From assembly GCA_020744225.1 (NCBI GenBank), contig JAGMWG010000002.1:2294001-2358000 (forward strand): a DNA stretch of 64,000 bases. The letters run 5' to 3'. A model generated the notes under the pieces. It saw only the letters and a program-made list of their open reading frames with translations. It did no database searches and was not told the origin of the DNA. Below are positions 1 to 13,554 of the stretch, piece by piece; position 1 is the first letter of the stretch; each line of letters starts with the position of its first letter. The translations under genes were made by a program, and so were the position numbers. Source of the DNA: Paraphoma chrysanthemicola. Taxonomy: Eukaryota; Ascomycota; Dothideomycetes; Pleosporales; Phaeosphaeriaceae.

Positions 1-41
1 CTCATACGCCTTTCCAAACTCTTGCACCATTATGATAAAAG

Positions 42-780
42 CTATTTTCGCGTTGTCTCCAGCGATTCGACGCTAAGTTTGCCACCCCACAACTCCAGCC
101 CATGCAACTGACCAGCCGCCCTCTGCGCTTTCTCAGTTGTGCTCAGGTCAACGAATGCATACCAACCGTGCTCCGGTGGCGCATATCTCTTAGGCTATTT
201 GACTTTCGACACAGCTTCAACCCGAAAGCCTTGGAAGACCTCGCGGATCTCAAGATCTGACGAGTGGTTGTCAACCGGCCTGGGCAAACAACCCACAAAC
301 AATCGTCGATCCTCTTTAACGTGCGCAAGAAGATCAGCAGCCCGCATATCGATGGCTAGAGGTAGCTCTCGTGTATACGGGCGCTCTCGCATGTCTCGCT
401 GCCAGCGCATAGACTGTAGCTCATCGGAATGATTCCTCGGGTCTCTGGGTCGCTTTTGAACGCAAGGCTTTAATTTGAGCGGTCGCCCATGGAGTGGTCT
501 GCCTGAAAGATTTCGCATAGTTCGATCAGCATCTTCAAATGATGGTAGATCAACGAAATAATTTGATGGACTGCACGACGTGAACGGGACGATGGATATG
601 TCAATGTTGATGCTAAATAGGTTAGCTCGCACTCCTGCCTTCAGTACGGTACCGCATGGGGCAGGCATTATGAATGTTCCCCAGTATACAACTGAAATAC
701 CGCCCGGAAAAGCATTGAATCCACATCTGCCTTCTGCGCCGTGTAGGGCATGTTCCCCAATAGATACGAGCACGTGACAT
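42..780 (-). pseudogene. Broken two-RRM RNA-binding protein gene
   Basis: Read on the minus strand, the frames give the remains of two RNA-recognition motifs. RRM1 begins near 780 with MSRARIY, then needs a one-base frameshift to continue as GNMPYTAQKADVDSMLF. A 77-nt intron (689-613, GT...CTAAC...TTTAG) joins this to the INIDISIVPF strand and the RNP1-like NYFVDL. RRM2 starts at LFVGCLPRP. It is interrupted by an in-frame TAG at 197-195 and then resumes in the same frame with RYAPPEHGWYAFVDL, ending at a stop at 44-42. No plausible intron removes the TAG. Two disabling changes in otherwise well-preserved RRMs point to a recent pseudogene; two sequencing errors are the alternative. The layout resembles small fungal proteins with tandem RRMs. 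The target RNA is unknown. Confidence 0.6.
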
Positions 781-880
781 CTGTTCCCCGTCCTCTCGCA
801 TCGGTAGTTCGTGTCTGCCCCTACTTTCTTTCTTCCCTCGCCAGTTTGACACCTTAGAATATCTATCAGTCAGCATCGTG

Positions 881-1909
881 AACTTGATGCAGAAAGTGCG
901 CTTGAAAGCACGATAATATCCAAGAATTCGGGAGTTTTACAACCAATCTAGCGCCATTTCCCAACAAAAAGCATGAAAGCGCCATGTCATGATGCTGCAC
1001 CACTTGAAAGACACTCAATACAAACCTTACGCACACGTGAGTCTTTCCAGTCACACGCGCCCTTGGTAAGTCATCGAAGCAGTTGTAGAGAAGGCCAGTG
1101 CTATGTCGTCAATGCTCCTTCGTCGCATCTGCGGGCCGCCCCACTTCCTTCCCGCGGAGAAGCCTCGACTCCAAGCTCCCAGCATCACTCCACATTCAAA
1201 CCCTGCGACGGCACGCTTCAACCCAATTGCTGGCCGTATGACTGCGCTTACACAACATTGCTGATGTCGGAATAAGTCGGCTTCGCAAGCGAAAAGTGTC
1301 GCACGTTCATCGTGCGACTTTTAGTCATCGCGCACAATTTGCATCTCTCTTGGACGGCAGCAACGGGAACATTCTTGCTTGCAAATGCGGCTGAGCATCT
1401 CAGAATAGCCATGGACGATAGTACGAGTCCATGCGAAGTGACGGTGAGTGTGCAACGCAGGGTGTATTTGCAATTCTGTACCAGGAGGCCGGGTCTGGGA
1501 TGATAGGGATTCTGATAATCCCCTGCAGCAAAATGCGATCGCTAGGAACCAGTCTAACAAGATCCGATGGGGAGCATCATTTTCAGGACCGTTGAGAGCT
1601 GCAAAGACGACTTGCAGGCTCCACTGTCGCACCAGGTAAGGCTTAGTCTCCGAGGGAGGCTCCAGAAAATGTACCTTGTCACCCCTGTCGGCCCGGCGGA
1701 TGTGGCGGAGAAATGCTCCTTCCACACGTGCAACGTACGTAATTTTGCAACTGCCCGTACAGTCGAGCACGCCTCGCAGTGCGGACGTACGATGGGTCAT
1801 CAGATGTGATGCTAGGGTCGGCGAATCCTAAATGTGGGTTCAGCCAGCACTACCGCGGAGATGTAGACATCGGCGGGTTGGGCAGGAAGGTGTCTTTCCT
1901 GGTGGGAGG
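881..1909. other. Intergenic stretch upstream of flavohemoglobin
   Basis: About 1 kb between the broken RRM gene and the flavohemoglobin promoter. Open frames on both strands are short or of unlikely composition; a 159-codon minus-strand frame at 1321-1800 has no recognisable domain. I see no gene or repeat here. It probably holds upstream control sequence of the flavohemoglobin gene. Confidence 0.5.
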
Positions 1910-1915
1910 TATATA
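1910..1915 (+). promoter_or_regulatory. TATA-like element of the flavohemoglobin gene
   Basis: TATATA followed by GAGGC, about 190 bases before the flavohemoglobin ATG. The segment between is A/C-rich, with runs such as CATCAAGAAGCATAACA, as is common in fungal 5' leaders. Its role is inferred from position and sequence only. Confidence 0.4.
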
Positions 1916-2103
1916 GAGGCAGAGAAACGAAGAGTGGGGATCACCATCAGCATCAAGAAGCATAACAGCTCGACAAAAGTCTGCTATCCAATCCCTGTGA
2001 ACACAGTCAACGACCGAGACCGACTATCTCAACCTCAATACCTACACGGCACCGACCAAGTAACATTTACATCGACACGTCGATTAGCAATTATTGCACC
2101 ACA

Positions 2104-3363
2104 ATGGCCCCCTTAACACCCGCACAAGTCCAGATAATCAAGGCCACCGTTCCCGTTCTGGCCGAGCATGGAACCACCATAACCACCAAATTCTACGCTG
2201 ATATGCTTACTGCCCACCCTGAACTCAAGAACGTCTTCAACAACACACATCAAGCCACCGGCCACCAACCGCGCGCTCTAGCCGGCGCTCTCTACGCATA
2301 CGCCGCCAACATCGACAACTTGGGTGCTCTGAGCCCGGCCGTGGAGCTCATATGTCACAAGCACACGAGCCTGTACATTCGGCCTGAGCAGTATGCCATC
2401 GTCGGCGAACATCTCATCAAGACTATGAAGACGGTGCTCGCAGAAGCAGCAACGGACGACATACTTGACGCATGGGGCGCAGCATATTGGCAGCTCGCCA
2501 ACATTATGATTGGAAAGGAAGATGCCATGTATAAAGAAACCAATGGCTGGGATGACTGGCGGGATTTCAAGATTACGAGAAAAGAGAAGGAGTCGGAAGA
2601 GATCACCAGCTTCTACCTGACTCCTGTGGATACCGGACTGAAGTTGCCAATTTATAAGCCAGGCAATTACATCAGCGTCAGCGTCTTCGTGGACGAGCTC
2701 GAGGGCGGCGTGTACCAAGCACGACAATACAGCTTAAGCGACGCACCCGGAAAGGACTATCTGCGCATCAGTGTCAAGAAAGAGCCTGGGCTGGAGATTG
2801 GAGAGCCCAAGCACTTGACACATGCTGGGTACATTTCGAACCTGCTGCACGAGACGAAGGAGGTTGGAGACGTGGTGCGCGTGTCGCATCCATTCGGTGA
2901 TTTCTTCTTCGATGAGGAAGAAGGCGAAAAGGATGCACCGATCGTATTGATCTCTGCTGGCGTCGGCTTGACATGCTTGACCAGCGTGCTGAACACATTG
3001 GTGGAGAAGAAGAGCTCAAGACCCGTCTCGTGGATTCATGGAGCGAGGAATTCGGACACGAGGGCGTTCAAGAAAGACATCGACAAGCTGGCTGAAGAGA
3101 ACGAGAACGTACATGCATTGTACTTCAGCTCAGATCCAAAGAATGGTGAAGTCGAGGGTCAAGATTACCATATCAAAGGCCGCATCGATCTGGAGAAGAT
3201 CGACAAGAGCATCTTGTTCGCCGACAATGACAAGACCCAATACTTTGTATGCGGACCGACCCAATTCATGCTCGATGTGGAGGAGAAGCTCAAGAGCTAC
3301 GGCGTCCCGGCAGCGAGGGTGAAGATGGAGCTATTCGGCACTGGAGGTGTACCGAGGGTCTAG
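2104..3363 (+). CDS. YHB1: Flavohemoglobin, nitric oxide dioxygenase
   Basis: Intronless 419-aa protein of the length usual for Hmp/Yhb1. The N-terminal globin (about 1-145) has the family's haem-pocket residues at expected places: Tyr B10 in TKFYADML (Y31), Gln E7 in GHQPRAL (Q55), and the proximal His in CHKHTS (H87). A ferredoxin-reductase-like FAD domain follows, with ARQYSLSD as the flavin-binding RxYS motif, then a NAD(P)H domain with VLISAGVGLTC and the terminal ELFGTGG segment. The family converts NO plus O2 to nitrate using NAD(P)H and so protects against nitrosative stress. No mitochondrial presequence is visible (it starts MAPLTPAQ), so I infer a cytosolic form. The start is supported by the ACAATGGCC context and by alignment to the globin start. 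Confidence 0.96.
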   Translation: MAPLTPAQVQIIKATVPVLAEHGTTITTKFYADMLTAHPELKNVFNNTHQATGHQPRALAGALYAYAANIDNLGALSPAVELICHKHTSLYIRPEQYAIVGEHLIKTMKTVLAEAATDDILDAWGAAYWQLANIMIGKEDAMYKETNGWDDWRDFKITRKEKESEEITSFYLTPVDTGLKLPIYKPGNYISVSVFVDELEGGVYQARQYSLSDAPGKDYLRISVKKEPGLEIGEPKHLTHAGYISNLLHETKEVGDVVRVSHPFGDFFFDEEEGEKDAPIVLISAGVGLTCLTSVLNTLVEKKSSRPVSWIHGARNSDTRAFKKDIDKLAEENENVHALYFSSDPKNGEVEGQDYHIKGRIDLEKIDKSILFADNDKTQYFVCGPTQFMLDVEEKLKSYGVPAARVKMELFGTGGVPRV

Positions 3364-6300
3364 ATGGTCATACCAAGCGATGAAGCATGTTTGCGTAGTA
3401 GTGGTCGTTTCCTCATTGCGATGGCGTTGGCTTGGCAGTGTTCGACTTGTTGTTTCCCTCCTTGTTGTATTGTAGTCAGTAATCTCCCGAGGTGTTTTTG
3501 TGGCACGATTAGAAGTAGAAACACAAATTTTGCTCATTGCACGCAAAGTTCTCAGGTCCGATTTCAAGCCCGATTACAAATAATGCCTGAGTCTCGTTCG
3601 CATGGCCAACCTTCTCGGAAAGTACCGCAAGTCGCACGAAATAGGGAATCCCAGCGATCTCGGGCCCACAAATGTGTACGCTGCCTGCGCCGCCAGGACT
3701 TCAACAGGATCTGCTGTGATCTTGTGTGACCAAAGCGCATGCCCCAGAGCGGTGCTTGCAACTTCTCCAGGCTTCTGCTCCCGCCATCACGCTCTAAAGC
3801 GAGAAGCACTGATCGTACAACGCCAACGTATCGGAAGGATGCGGTGCTGCCCAAGCCTCTGGTTCCTCAGGCTATGGCCTTGGGTGCGACCGACTATGGA
3901 ACCTTCCTCGCTGCAGGACCGACTGCGAACGCAAATTGTCGGTATTAGCAGATGTCCCAGGATATCCTCGCTCAGCGTCATATAGGGGGAGCGGCTAAAT
4001 AGGAAATGTGCATAATCCCCATGGAACATCGGTTGGACGCCCGCAACGACACGTACGGCATGAGAGAGACACGATACCTCCTGGGTGTTGGTAGGTCCGA
4101 ATGACGAACGTTGTTCTCAATGCGGTTGTACGCGAAGACGGATTCGCACGCGCTCCCGCAGCGGAGGCCTGAGCGTGATTCGTTGCTGGTTGCGAGATAC
4201 ACATAAACTCCACGAATAAAGTCTTACTGAGATGCAGTCTAAAAGTGGTCGCCAACGCGACGCCCATCTCGGTGTCTCTCATCTCCCAGCTCGTCTTCGC
4301 AACATGCGACAAGGCTAGTTAAAGGGGCAAAATTCTGGAAGAAGACAAGGGACCGCCGCGCACGACGCGGTCAATGACACGGGCCGCCCAAGCGCCCTTC
4401 TAGAAATTACGTGGAAGGACGCTTGGACGGTTTTAGAAGCCTTACGGTAGGGACGTGACAAGTCTCACCCTGGCTCCGGGACGTTGGCCGCGAAGGGGGG
4501 CTGCAGAGTTGGGGCCACAGCCGCTGGCCAGTGGCACGCGGTTATGACACGGGCGCATGGCATTCTGACGCACGATGTGACTGCGCAGACAAGAATAGGT
4601 CGGAGCAATTCCCCATGAACTAGGGGCACGGCGAACAGGAGATGGTGAAACAGCCCTGCAGCCCTGCGGTGCGAACGACGGTGCTGTGCTGAGGTGGGCG
4701 ACTGGTTTGGAAGCGAAAGGAGATTGAAGAGAAAACGAGTGTGCAGTACCGGAGCCTGCAGCGATCCATATCGGCATTTCTTACCAACCACAGCAGTAGT
4801 TGTGCTGCGTTAAAGGAACGATATCAACGGCTGCCGTGTGATGATGGCAGCTCGATGACCGAAACGCAGCGAGGCTGGTGGTGGGTCTCGCGGCGCGCTC
4901 GGGCTTTGGGACCGTGCAATGCACAGACGGACATGAGGGCAAGGCTGTCGAGCCTCTGCGTCAAAGCGATTACATTTAGCGGCCAAAGACATTTTACGTT
5001 TCCAAGTGTGCTTTGTCTGCATGCGTGTGCTACTGCCCTCATCGATGATCCAGCCACGGCAGAATAGTCAGCGGAAGACACTTCTTGGCACAACGTGGGC
5101 GTCTGTCGATGCTGACCTGCTGCAAACCCGCCCTCGTGGTGACGAGATCGACGTCGCCTAGGTATTAATGTCGTGCTGCCTGATATTGCGTGATTAATGT
5201 ATACTCTACGCAGAACTTGCAAAAGTCCCAGTTGAGTACCACTCGATCATGGCAGAAGTGTGTGATCAGGCACGCGCTACTGCAACAATATCCAGGGGCT
5301 ATCAAAGGCAAGAGCTGGGATGCACGATTGATTTAGGCGCCGCAGTTACCGAGACATACTGCCAATGAGGGTTTCTTTGTTGTGATGTCATGCAGGCTTC
5401 AATGCGGACTGCTTAGACTGCAATGTGGAAGATGCCGTCGCTTGCAACTTGGCTATTTTGTGTGACTGATTCACGGCCTGCAGCCGCCATCAGTTCGTGC
5501 TGCTGGGTGGGTATCAGGGGCTGTCTGACCGTCTGAGCCTCCACCACAGACTCAGCATCTGCAACTGGGTAGCATTGCAGCAGGGTCATTATGTTGGTGT
5601 CTAGGATCCTCCATGCTGTATGGTGGTGTTGCACATGGTCGCCCGGTGTGCGTCCGAGCCACCCATGGCGGCAGCGACGATGCATTCCTTCTAGCGGCAT
5701 TCCAGAAGGCCAGCATCTTCCCGGCGTTCGAGGAATCGCTGCATCGCTTGAACAGTGCTTCATCTCCCGACGCGGCTTCAGGGCGCCAGCAACGCGACCA
5801 AATGCCCTGATTTGAGAGCCCCTTAGTGTGCTGCTCGGACGTGAAGCTCGATGTGCTCCAACGTGTCATGCGACACCGCAACTCTGGTCGACTTCCGCTG
5901 CCGCTACGGCTTGTGGATCCTAATCTGCGCTCCAGCGCGCCACATACGCCTCAAACATGGCCGCAAGAATGCCCCAGCGCCTTGACGTTCAGCGTCGGCG
6001 GACTAGCAAGATGCGCGCTGGTGAAGCCGTAGTGTCGTGAGCGCGAGATGACCACAGGGATAGGGCAGCTGTTCAAACGTTCTCGTCATATGCTTAGGAA
6101 GCGCGATCTACGTACTTGAGCATCCCCTGGTCCATGATATTGAAGAAGTGCCTGCCTGCCTGCCTGCATGATCTGATCGCACCCGTCCATCCTCGCGCAG
6201 TGACACGAAAAGCTTCGTCGCAGGCTTCCATCCACCACAAGGCTGCAGTAGTTTTAGCGCCCTGTTGGTCTGCGTGCATTTCACCTCCAGTATCGAGTAG

Positions 6301-7020
6301 AAAAGGAAAAAGGACACCAGCACCTAATTACGCAAGGTCAGCACATCAGTCCCACGCGCACATTCCAACAAAAGATACAGTCAGCGCGATGCCCTTGCTC
6401 GGCCGGCCAACCGTCACTGACACCAGATCCAGCCACGATACCGCAGCATTGCTTTTCCCGGCCATAGGGAGAGACACCCACGAGGAGCACTGCGAGACTT
6501 CTGTTGGGCTCGCCAGCAATCTATCCAGCGGAACAGCCATCCAAGCGCTCCGACTGCAGTGCTCGTCGTCAAAAAAGACGCAGGTCCCATTGAGAAAGCG
6601 GAGCGGAGGTAGATCCGGGCTGTGGTGGGCAAAAGCGACGTCGACGAGCGCGTCTGGCCAGCAGCATTCTCCGGAATACGACCAGCGTCGACATCGGGAT
6701 TTCCGCAGCGCCGGCAGCTGAAAGAACAGCCAGCAGCGGTTAGTCGTGCCGGCACAGTTGCTGCCCGCCACGCACTCGCAGAGACAGCGTGGTAAGATCC
6801 GCAGTTTCAGCGCTGAGGCTTTGCAGCGCGATTCGGCCGTGCGCCTGCCTGCACATCAACTGTCAGGAAGGGGCAACTCGGATTCACCCGCTTGCTCTGA
6901 TCGGGCTAGCGCAAATTCCACGCGCAACAAGAGGAAAGAAGCACCAAGTACCTGCACCCTTCACCCTCACGTCTCCCATCACGGCCATCCTCTGCCCAAC
7001 GCACCGCAGGCCCTTTGCTT
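3364..7020. other. Long gene-poor stretch
   Basis: About 3.7 kb with no convincing gene. The longest frames are 111-201 codons, on either strand, rich in Ser/Pro/Arg/Cys, without domains. A short microsatellite of four CCTG units lies at 6151-6167. The 3' UTR of flavohemoglobin and the distal promoter of the C2H2 gene must lie here. A non-coding RNA cannot be excluded. Confidence 0.5.
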
Positions 7021-7481
7021 TCACAGGTATGTCCCGCCGTCTCTGGCCTCGCTTTCCGCCCCGTGCAGCCCGCGCAGCACCGCTGCAGGCCCTTCACCGC
7101 CCAACTCCCCTTTTCCTCCTGCAGGACGTGGCCAGCGTGCCTGCCAATGCAGCGAAATTTTGGGCGCGACGACTCCTCTTTTTCTCCGCCGCCCCCCAGC
7201 GCACCGCGCCCTCTCGACGCCTCGACTGACCACCGCTTGTAGTGCAACCTCTGCATTGACCTGCACGCGCCCTGACCCGCCAGCTCGACTCCCCGGCCGG
7301 GCCACCTCGACAGCGGTCACACCCTTTGCTCACCACCATCATCATTACTCCGCGCCGCCGCTGAACGCGAGGCTCACTGCCAGCCCGCTCCTCCTTCACT
7401 GGTGCGCACCGTCCCGTCTTTTGTTCACCGGGCCTGTTCAGCCCGCTGGCCAGCGCTCTCACGCAAGGCCTCGCCGCCGAG
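7021..7481 (+). promoter_or_regulatory. Pyrimidine-rich leader of the C2H2 gene, possible 5' UTR intron
   Basis: Very C/T-rich sequence directly before the C2H2 start, as in promoters and leaders of highly transcribed fungal genes. A consensus donor (CACAG|GTATGT, near 7026) and a pyrimidine-preceded acceptor (CTCCTGCAG, near 7123) could delimit a leader intron of about 100 nt. If unspliced, the ATG at 7028 would open an upstream reading frame. A long P/A/R-rich frame running through here into the first coding exon is probably a compositional artefact. Confidence 0.35.
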
Positions 7482-9029
<1,548 letters not shown>

Positions 9030-9829
9030 GCTCCTCCGTGTCTTTTGTAACACTAGTACATTTGTCCCAGTTCATTACCCCGGTGTTCTTTGGCAGGAAT
9101 TATACCCTGTGTTCTCACAAAAATTTCCTTCTTGCTGGCAGCGTGTTATCTCGATTGTCTGGTCATCCTGCATGGCGGGTTGCAAGGAGCTGTGCAGGAT
9201 TCCGTCGGTTATTCCCCCTCGTCACTCTGTCTCTATCAGCGGACTCATTTCGTTTGTACTGTTCAAATCAGCTCAGATTTCTTATGTCGCAGGGTCTCAC
9301 TTTCTGGGATGGGTAACACTTCTCATGCTTCCATCACAGGACCTCACACGGATGGTGAGCAGGAGTTTGGCGTCCCTGAACAAGACTGGCAACGGGGGGC
9401 GTCGGCTCTTTCAGGATGTCTTTGCAGACTTTCATTGGCCCTCGGTGCGCTTTTCCTTTTATGCAATATCACAGGCAACTCTCATTAGACTGGTACTTAA
9501 TGAAGGATCTACATCCGCCCCCTTTCTAGACTACTACACAATATTATCTGCGCAAGTAGAGACAAAATATGAACACTTTAGTAATGGCTTCGGATCTGCT
9601 GAGTGAAAATGGGTGTCATTTGTGAATCCTTTGATCGCTTCAAACGGCAGTGGCACGCAGGCCAGCTAAGCGTTGGTGAGATACCAATATAGATCTTGGT
9701 CCAGACGTGCAAAATCAGGCACAGCTCCCAACGAACTTGCTTCGACTCAACACCGCAAGATGGCAATCACAACAGGGGCCCGTTGACTTCCAATCGTCTA
9801 ATGCCGCTCAGGCATCTGATGCTGCCTCT
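9030..9829. other. Intergenic, 3' flanks of two convergent genes
   Basis: About 800 bases between the stop of the C2H2 gene and the stop of the minus-strand F-box-like gene. It is T-rich just after the C2H2 stop, consistent with a 3' UTR. No gene recognised. Confidence 0.5.
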
Positions 9830-10861
9830 TCAGATAACTTGTCTGTGATTATTAGCCATGCAACCTGTCAACCAAAACCCGCCAGACCGTACCTCATCAA
9901 GCACATTCATCAGCCTCCCCTCCTCCAAAACAACCCTCCGCACCGTCTCACTCACACACCCCTCCAACACGACACTACACCCCCGCGGCAACCACCTGAG
10001 TATATGAAACGCATTCGCATACACACTCGTCGCGCCGCTGACTCGCCCATCATCCGGCAGACTTGCTTGTAATATAATCTTGAACGACTTCAAGCCCCAA
10101 CAATACCGCAAACCGAGGCGGACCAGGTCCGCGAAGCCGTCGAGGATGTCGTGGTGTGAGGGGATAGTAAGAATGACGTGTTTGATCAGACTCCTGCTGC
10201 GCTGGTGGAGGGTCGAGAGGGTGTGTATCCCGCTGTGTAGGCTGAGGGTGAAGATGTTTTCGGCGTAGAGGAGCTGGCGAGCTTCTTTGTGGATTTGCTT
10301 GTTCAGGCGGAGGATAGCGGGGACGATGGGGTCGTCGAGGGGATGCCGTTCGGGGGATGGGGAGGCGGCGCGGGTGCGAGGGCGCGGGAGCTGGGGTAGT
10401 GTGTGTGGTGTGTTGGGTATGGTTATAGGGAGGGTGTGTTGGGTGTCTGGGGTCGAGGGAACGAGGGGTGTGTCGGTTTCTTCGGAGGGAGCGCGGCGCT
10501 GGGCGTGCAGGTAGAGGGGTGTCGGACGTACGAGGGCCATGGCATAGATGTGCAGACGAAGTTCGGCGGGGAGGGCCATGAACGGAAAGATGTCGCGTCG
10601 TGAGAGGGGCGGTTCGGTATCGAGGGGATCTGGTATTTGTGATTCGGTCAAGACGCTGGGCTCGGGTGTGAGAAGGCCGCTTCGACTACGGGCCTTTGGT
10701 ATGGAGCCTTCATGTTCAGCGTCTTCGGTTTTGGCTTCGATGCGCTCGTGCCTTCGGGCCCGTGAGCGTTTCGGTGGAGTGGTGAAGTCTGCTGCTGCTT
10801 GAATCGGGTCCAGGGAACGCCGGCCACGCTTGCCCAGTACTCTGCGCACTTCGCGCTCCAT
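9830..10861 (-). CDS. F-box-like (2EXR/DUF7730-type) protein
   Basis: Intronless 343-aa protein. The N-terminal 90 residues are basic and charged with a possible nuclear signal (PPKRSRARRHE). Then FMALPAELRLHIYAMAL matches the F-box-like helix found at the start of many lineage-expanded fungal proteins. Around residue 190, ILRLNKQIHKEARQLLYAENIFTL is the second conserved element of that type, in which 'xNxxIxxEaxxxLY' is characteristic. Such proteins are thought to be substrate adaptors, but very few have a known function. A Thr/Pro-rich spacer of about 60 residues separates the two elements. The ATG at 10861 starts an uninterrupted frame. Confidence 0.75.
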   Translation of the reverse strand: MEREVRRVLGKRGRRSLDPIQAAADFTTPPKRSRARRHERIEAKTEDAEHEGSIPKARSRSGLLTPEPSVLTESQIPDPLDTEPPLSRRDIFPFMALPAELRLHIYAMALVRPTPLYLHAQRRAPSEETDTPLVPSTPDTQHTLPITIPNTPHTLPQLPRPRTRAASPSPERHPLDDPIVPAILRLNKQIHKEARQLLYAENIFTLSLHSGIHTLSTLHQRSRSLIKHVILTIPSHHDILDGFADLVRLGLRYCWGLKSFKIILQASLPDDGRVSGATSVYANAFHILRWLPRGCSVVLEGCVSETVRRVVLEEGRLMNVLDEVRSGGFWLTGCMANNHRQVI

Positions 10862-11565
10862 TCTAAGCTCTTCTTCTCACAATCCTCTTCACATCTATAT
10901 AGTTACTACGAACAATGGTAATGCCGCGGCATTCGTGTCGAGGTCGCGGCGGATGGTAGGAGGTAAACTTCGCTCTCCAATCCGGCAGGTGGACTTTGAG
11001 TGAGTGCGCAAGAGCGCCAGATCAATCAGACGCGTATCCAACGATAACACAATTTGCGCGATAGTCGTGTTGAGGTGAAGCAGGTACCGGACGCACCCTC
11101 GACCGAATGCAAGGCTCCGCTGCGGGGACGCCGGGGTCTCGGGCGGGCTGTCGCGCATCAAAAACTGGGCACGTGCTTCGCGACAATCCTCGTCCGGCGG
11201 AGCATGCATTTGGCTAGTGTGATGTAGCTGCACACAGACACTCTTTGGCGAGCGGATCCTGGTTACTTTCTCGATGCAAAGAATTTAATGGAGTTCAAGA
11301 GGCGCATAGTGACAAAATGCAACACGCGTCTGACCCGCACTTGAACGAACAATAATCTTGCTTGAAGGGAATCACATAATATCTACAACGCACCCTTCTC
11401 GATGAGCTTCAATCCCGAAAGCTCACCCTGCCCGCCGCTCCAATAATCGCGAGAAGCTTTTGAGCCACCCCAACCCTTCAATGATAGTGACGAACAAGAG
11501 ATCGAAGAACGCTTGACAATGGCACTCGACCAAACAAATAGATAACGACACCTTCAGCCTGCCGC
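10862..11565. other. Intergenic between F-box-like gene and epsin
   Basis: About 700 bases holding the promoter of the F-box-like gene (transcribed leftwards) and the 3' end of the epsin gene. No convincing reading frame or repeat seen. Confidence 0.5.
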
Positions 11566-13554
11566 TTATAAGTCTATTAGGTTGTTACTTCCAGGCTGCC
11601 GTTGTTGTTGCTGCTGCGGCGCCCCGCCGAATGGATTGGCATTACCATACGGGTTGGCGCCAAAGTTGCCGACAGGTCCAGTCTGGGCAGGCATAAGTCG
11701 ATTTTGCTGCGGCAATCCCGTGAATTGCGAATTGAGAAACGGGTTGTTACCGGTGGCGTTGGCATTAACACGATTCAATCCCGCACCGGCCGAGTTCACG
11801 AATGTACCTGGTGCAGTGTGTTGGGCGGGGATACGAAGATTGCCCACGTTGCCGAAAGTGTCCTGGCCATCCCCAGTGGCAAGTAACGCGTTGAGCCTGG
11901 CGGCGTGCGGGTCCATCTCCTTCTGAGGCTGCGCTTGCTGGGGCGTCGAGAATGGTGCAGGCTGTTGCGGCGAGAAAGAGACCGGTGGGTTGAACGAAGT
12001 GTTGTTGAATTGCGTCTGGGTCTTCTGCTCTTGCAATGTGCTGAGTGATGGCTGAGTCTGTGCTTGCGAGGGCTGCGGTCGATTGAAAGATGACGCGAAC
12101 GGGTTGTTGGAACCTGTTGGCTGTGGCATCAGGGACTCCTGGGGTTTGTTGGATGCCCAAGGGTTGTGACTGCCAGGCTGGACCGTGTCTTGCTGCTGGA
12201 GGGGCTGCTGCTGTTGCTGGTTCGCATCGCCAAACCCTCCAAATTGGCCGTACGGGTTGTTCATGTTGAACGAGGTCTGTTGTGGTTGAAGAGTTTGCTG
12301 AGGCTGCAGATACTGCTGCTGCTGCTGCTGTTGCTGCTGCTGGTTGCCGAACTGATCAAAGCCAGTAGGCTGCTGCTGTTGCTGGAACCCGCCGTAGCCT
12401 CCATAGCCATTCTGGAAACCTGTTTGCTGTGGCTGCATTCCCGTGGGCTGCGCGTATGCGTTGTTGAGAAAGCCAGTATTCTGCGGCTGCTGTTGGTTCT
12501 GGTCTACGAGATTACCAAACCAGTCCACTTGGCCTTGCTGCTGGTATCCTTGGTTGTTGCCCGTGGGCTGGTACGAAGTTGGCTGTGCGGGCGCATCGCC
12601 GAAGAGGAGATCGGCATTGGTCTGCTCCAGCTCCTTTCGGCGCAATTCCTCTTCTTCTTTACTCAGCTTGATCGCCTTTGCGAGATCGTCATCGTCGCCT
12701 TCGGTCGCAGTGTTTCGCTGCCTACGCTTCTTCTCTTCTTCCGCCTCGTTCTTGCTAGCCTCCAGGGCGAGCCTAAGCTCCAGATCTTCCTCCTCGGTGC
12801 GGCGATTGCGGCGCTGTTCTCGTTCCTGGGGACGCCGTCCCGAACCCTCGCCGTTGTGCGCGCCGACGTGCGAGCCGGGATATTCTTCGATGCCTGTCAC
12901 GCGCGACTTCCAAGACTTGCGGTCGGCCCGCTCGGCACGCAACCGCTCCTCGTCCATGATGAGAGATGTCAATTCCTTGGCCGCCATCCGCACTGCGCTA
13001 GTGTTAGCCATGCCCGCCCGTTCCGTGTCCGATGCGCCTACCGTTCTGACCGACATCACGGCCCTCTTCGTCAATGTACTGGAACTCGCGCAGCGTCTTG
13101 ATGATGTAGATGTTCTTCCGCGCCCACGTCACGACCAGTTCCGAGCCCTCGTGTAAGCAGTAGTCGAGCACCTTGAGCGACTTGAGGACGTGGCGCCAGT
13201 TCTTTCCCTTGTCGTTCAGTCGCTTGTCAAGCATGTCCATGACCTGGTAGAAGTCGGTCGAGCTGTAGCGGATGTTAGCGCGGCTTCTGCGATGTGGGCG
13301 GGGCCGTACTTGTTGAAGGTGATTTGTGCGATCTCGGCCATGTCGGAGCCCACGGGACCCCAGGGATCGTTGCTGGTCGCTGTGACGGTTAGCTGCGACC
13401 TTCAATGGCTCATGGGGGCGCGGCCTACCATTGCGCACCTTGACCTCGACGGCCGAATAGCCCTTCGTGACATTCTGCGGCAACCGTCAGTGCGTGTGGC
13501 TCGTATCCGTAGATGCAGGCCGCGTACCTTTACGCTCCTGACAACCTTGGACAT
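11566..13554 (-). CDS. ENT1: Epsin (ENTH domain), clathrin adaptor
   Basis: Five exons: 13554-13528, 13474-13429, 13379-13310, 13262-13042, 12992-11566; introns of 53, 49, 47 and 49 nt; 596 aa. The ENTH domain spans about 1-140: MSKVVRSVK, NVTKGYSAVEVKVRNATSN, DPWGP, LDKRLNDKGKNWRHV, and LREFQYIDEEGRDVGQNVR. It binds PtdIns(4,5)P2 and bends membrane. Two ubiquitin-interacting motifs follow (LELRLALEASKNE and LAKAIKLSKEE), then a long Gln/Asn/Pro-rich region with three NPF motifs for EH-domain partners. The C-terminal LIDL is a clathrin-box type ending. The protein acts in endocytic coat assembly at the plasma membrane. CAG-type codon runs (12305-12345) encode a polyglutamine tract. Orthologous to the yeast Ent1/Ent2 pair; the copy cannot be distinguished. 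Confidence 0.95.

Noticed and set aside
195..197. The TAG in RRM2 as the end of an intron
   Set aside because: Donor GTs near it would give introns under 30 nt; farther donors would delete the first RRM2 strand, which is otherwise well preserved.
12166..13101. A Leu-rich 311-codon plus-strand frame
   Set aside because: It is the complement of the epsin Gln codons; the Leu runs mirror CAG repeats and there is no membrane-protein pattern.
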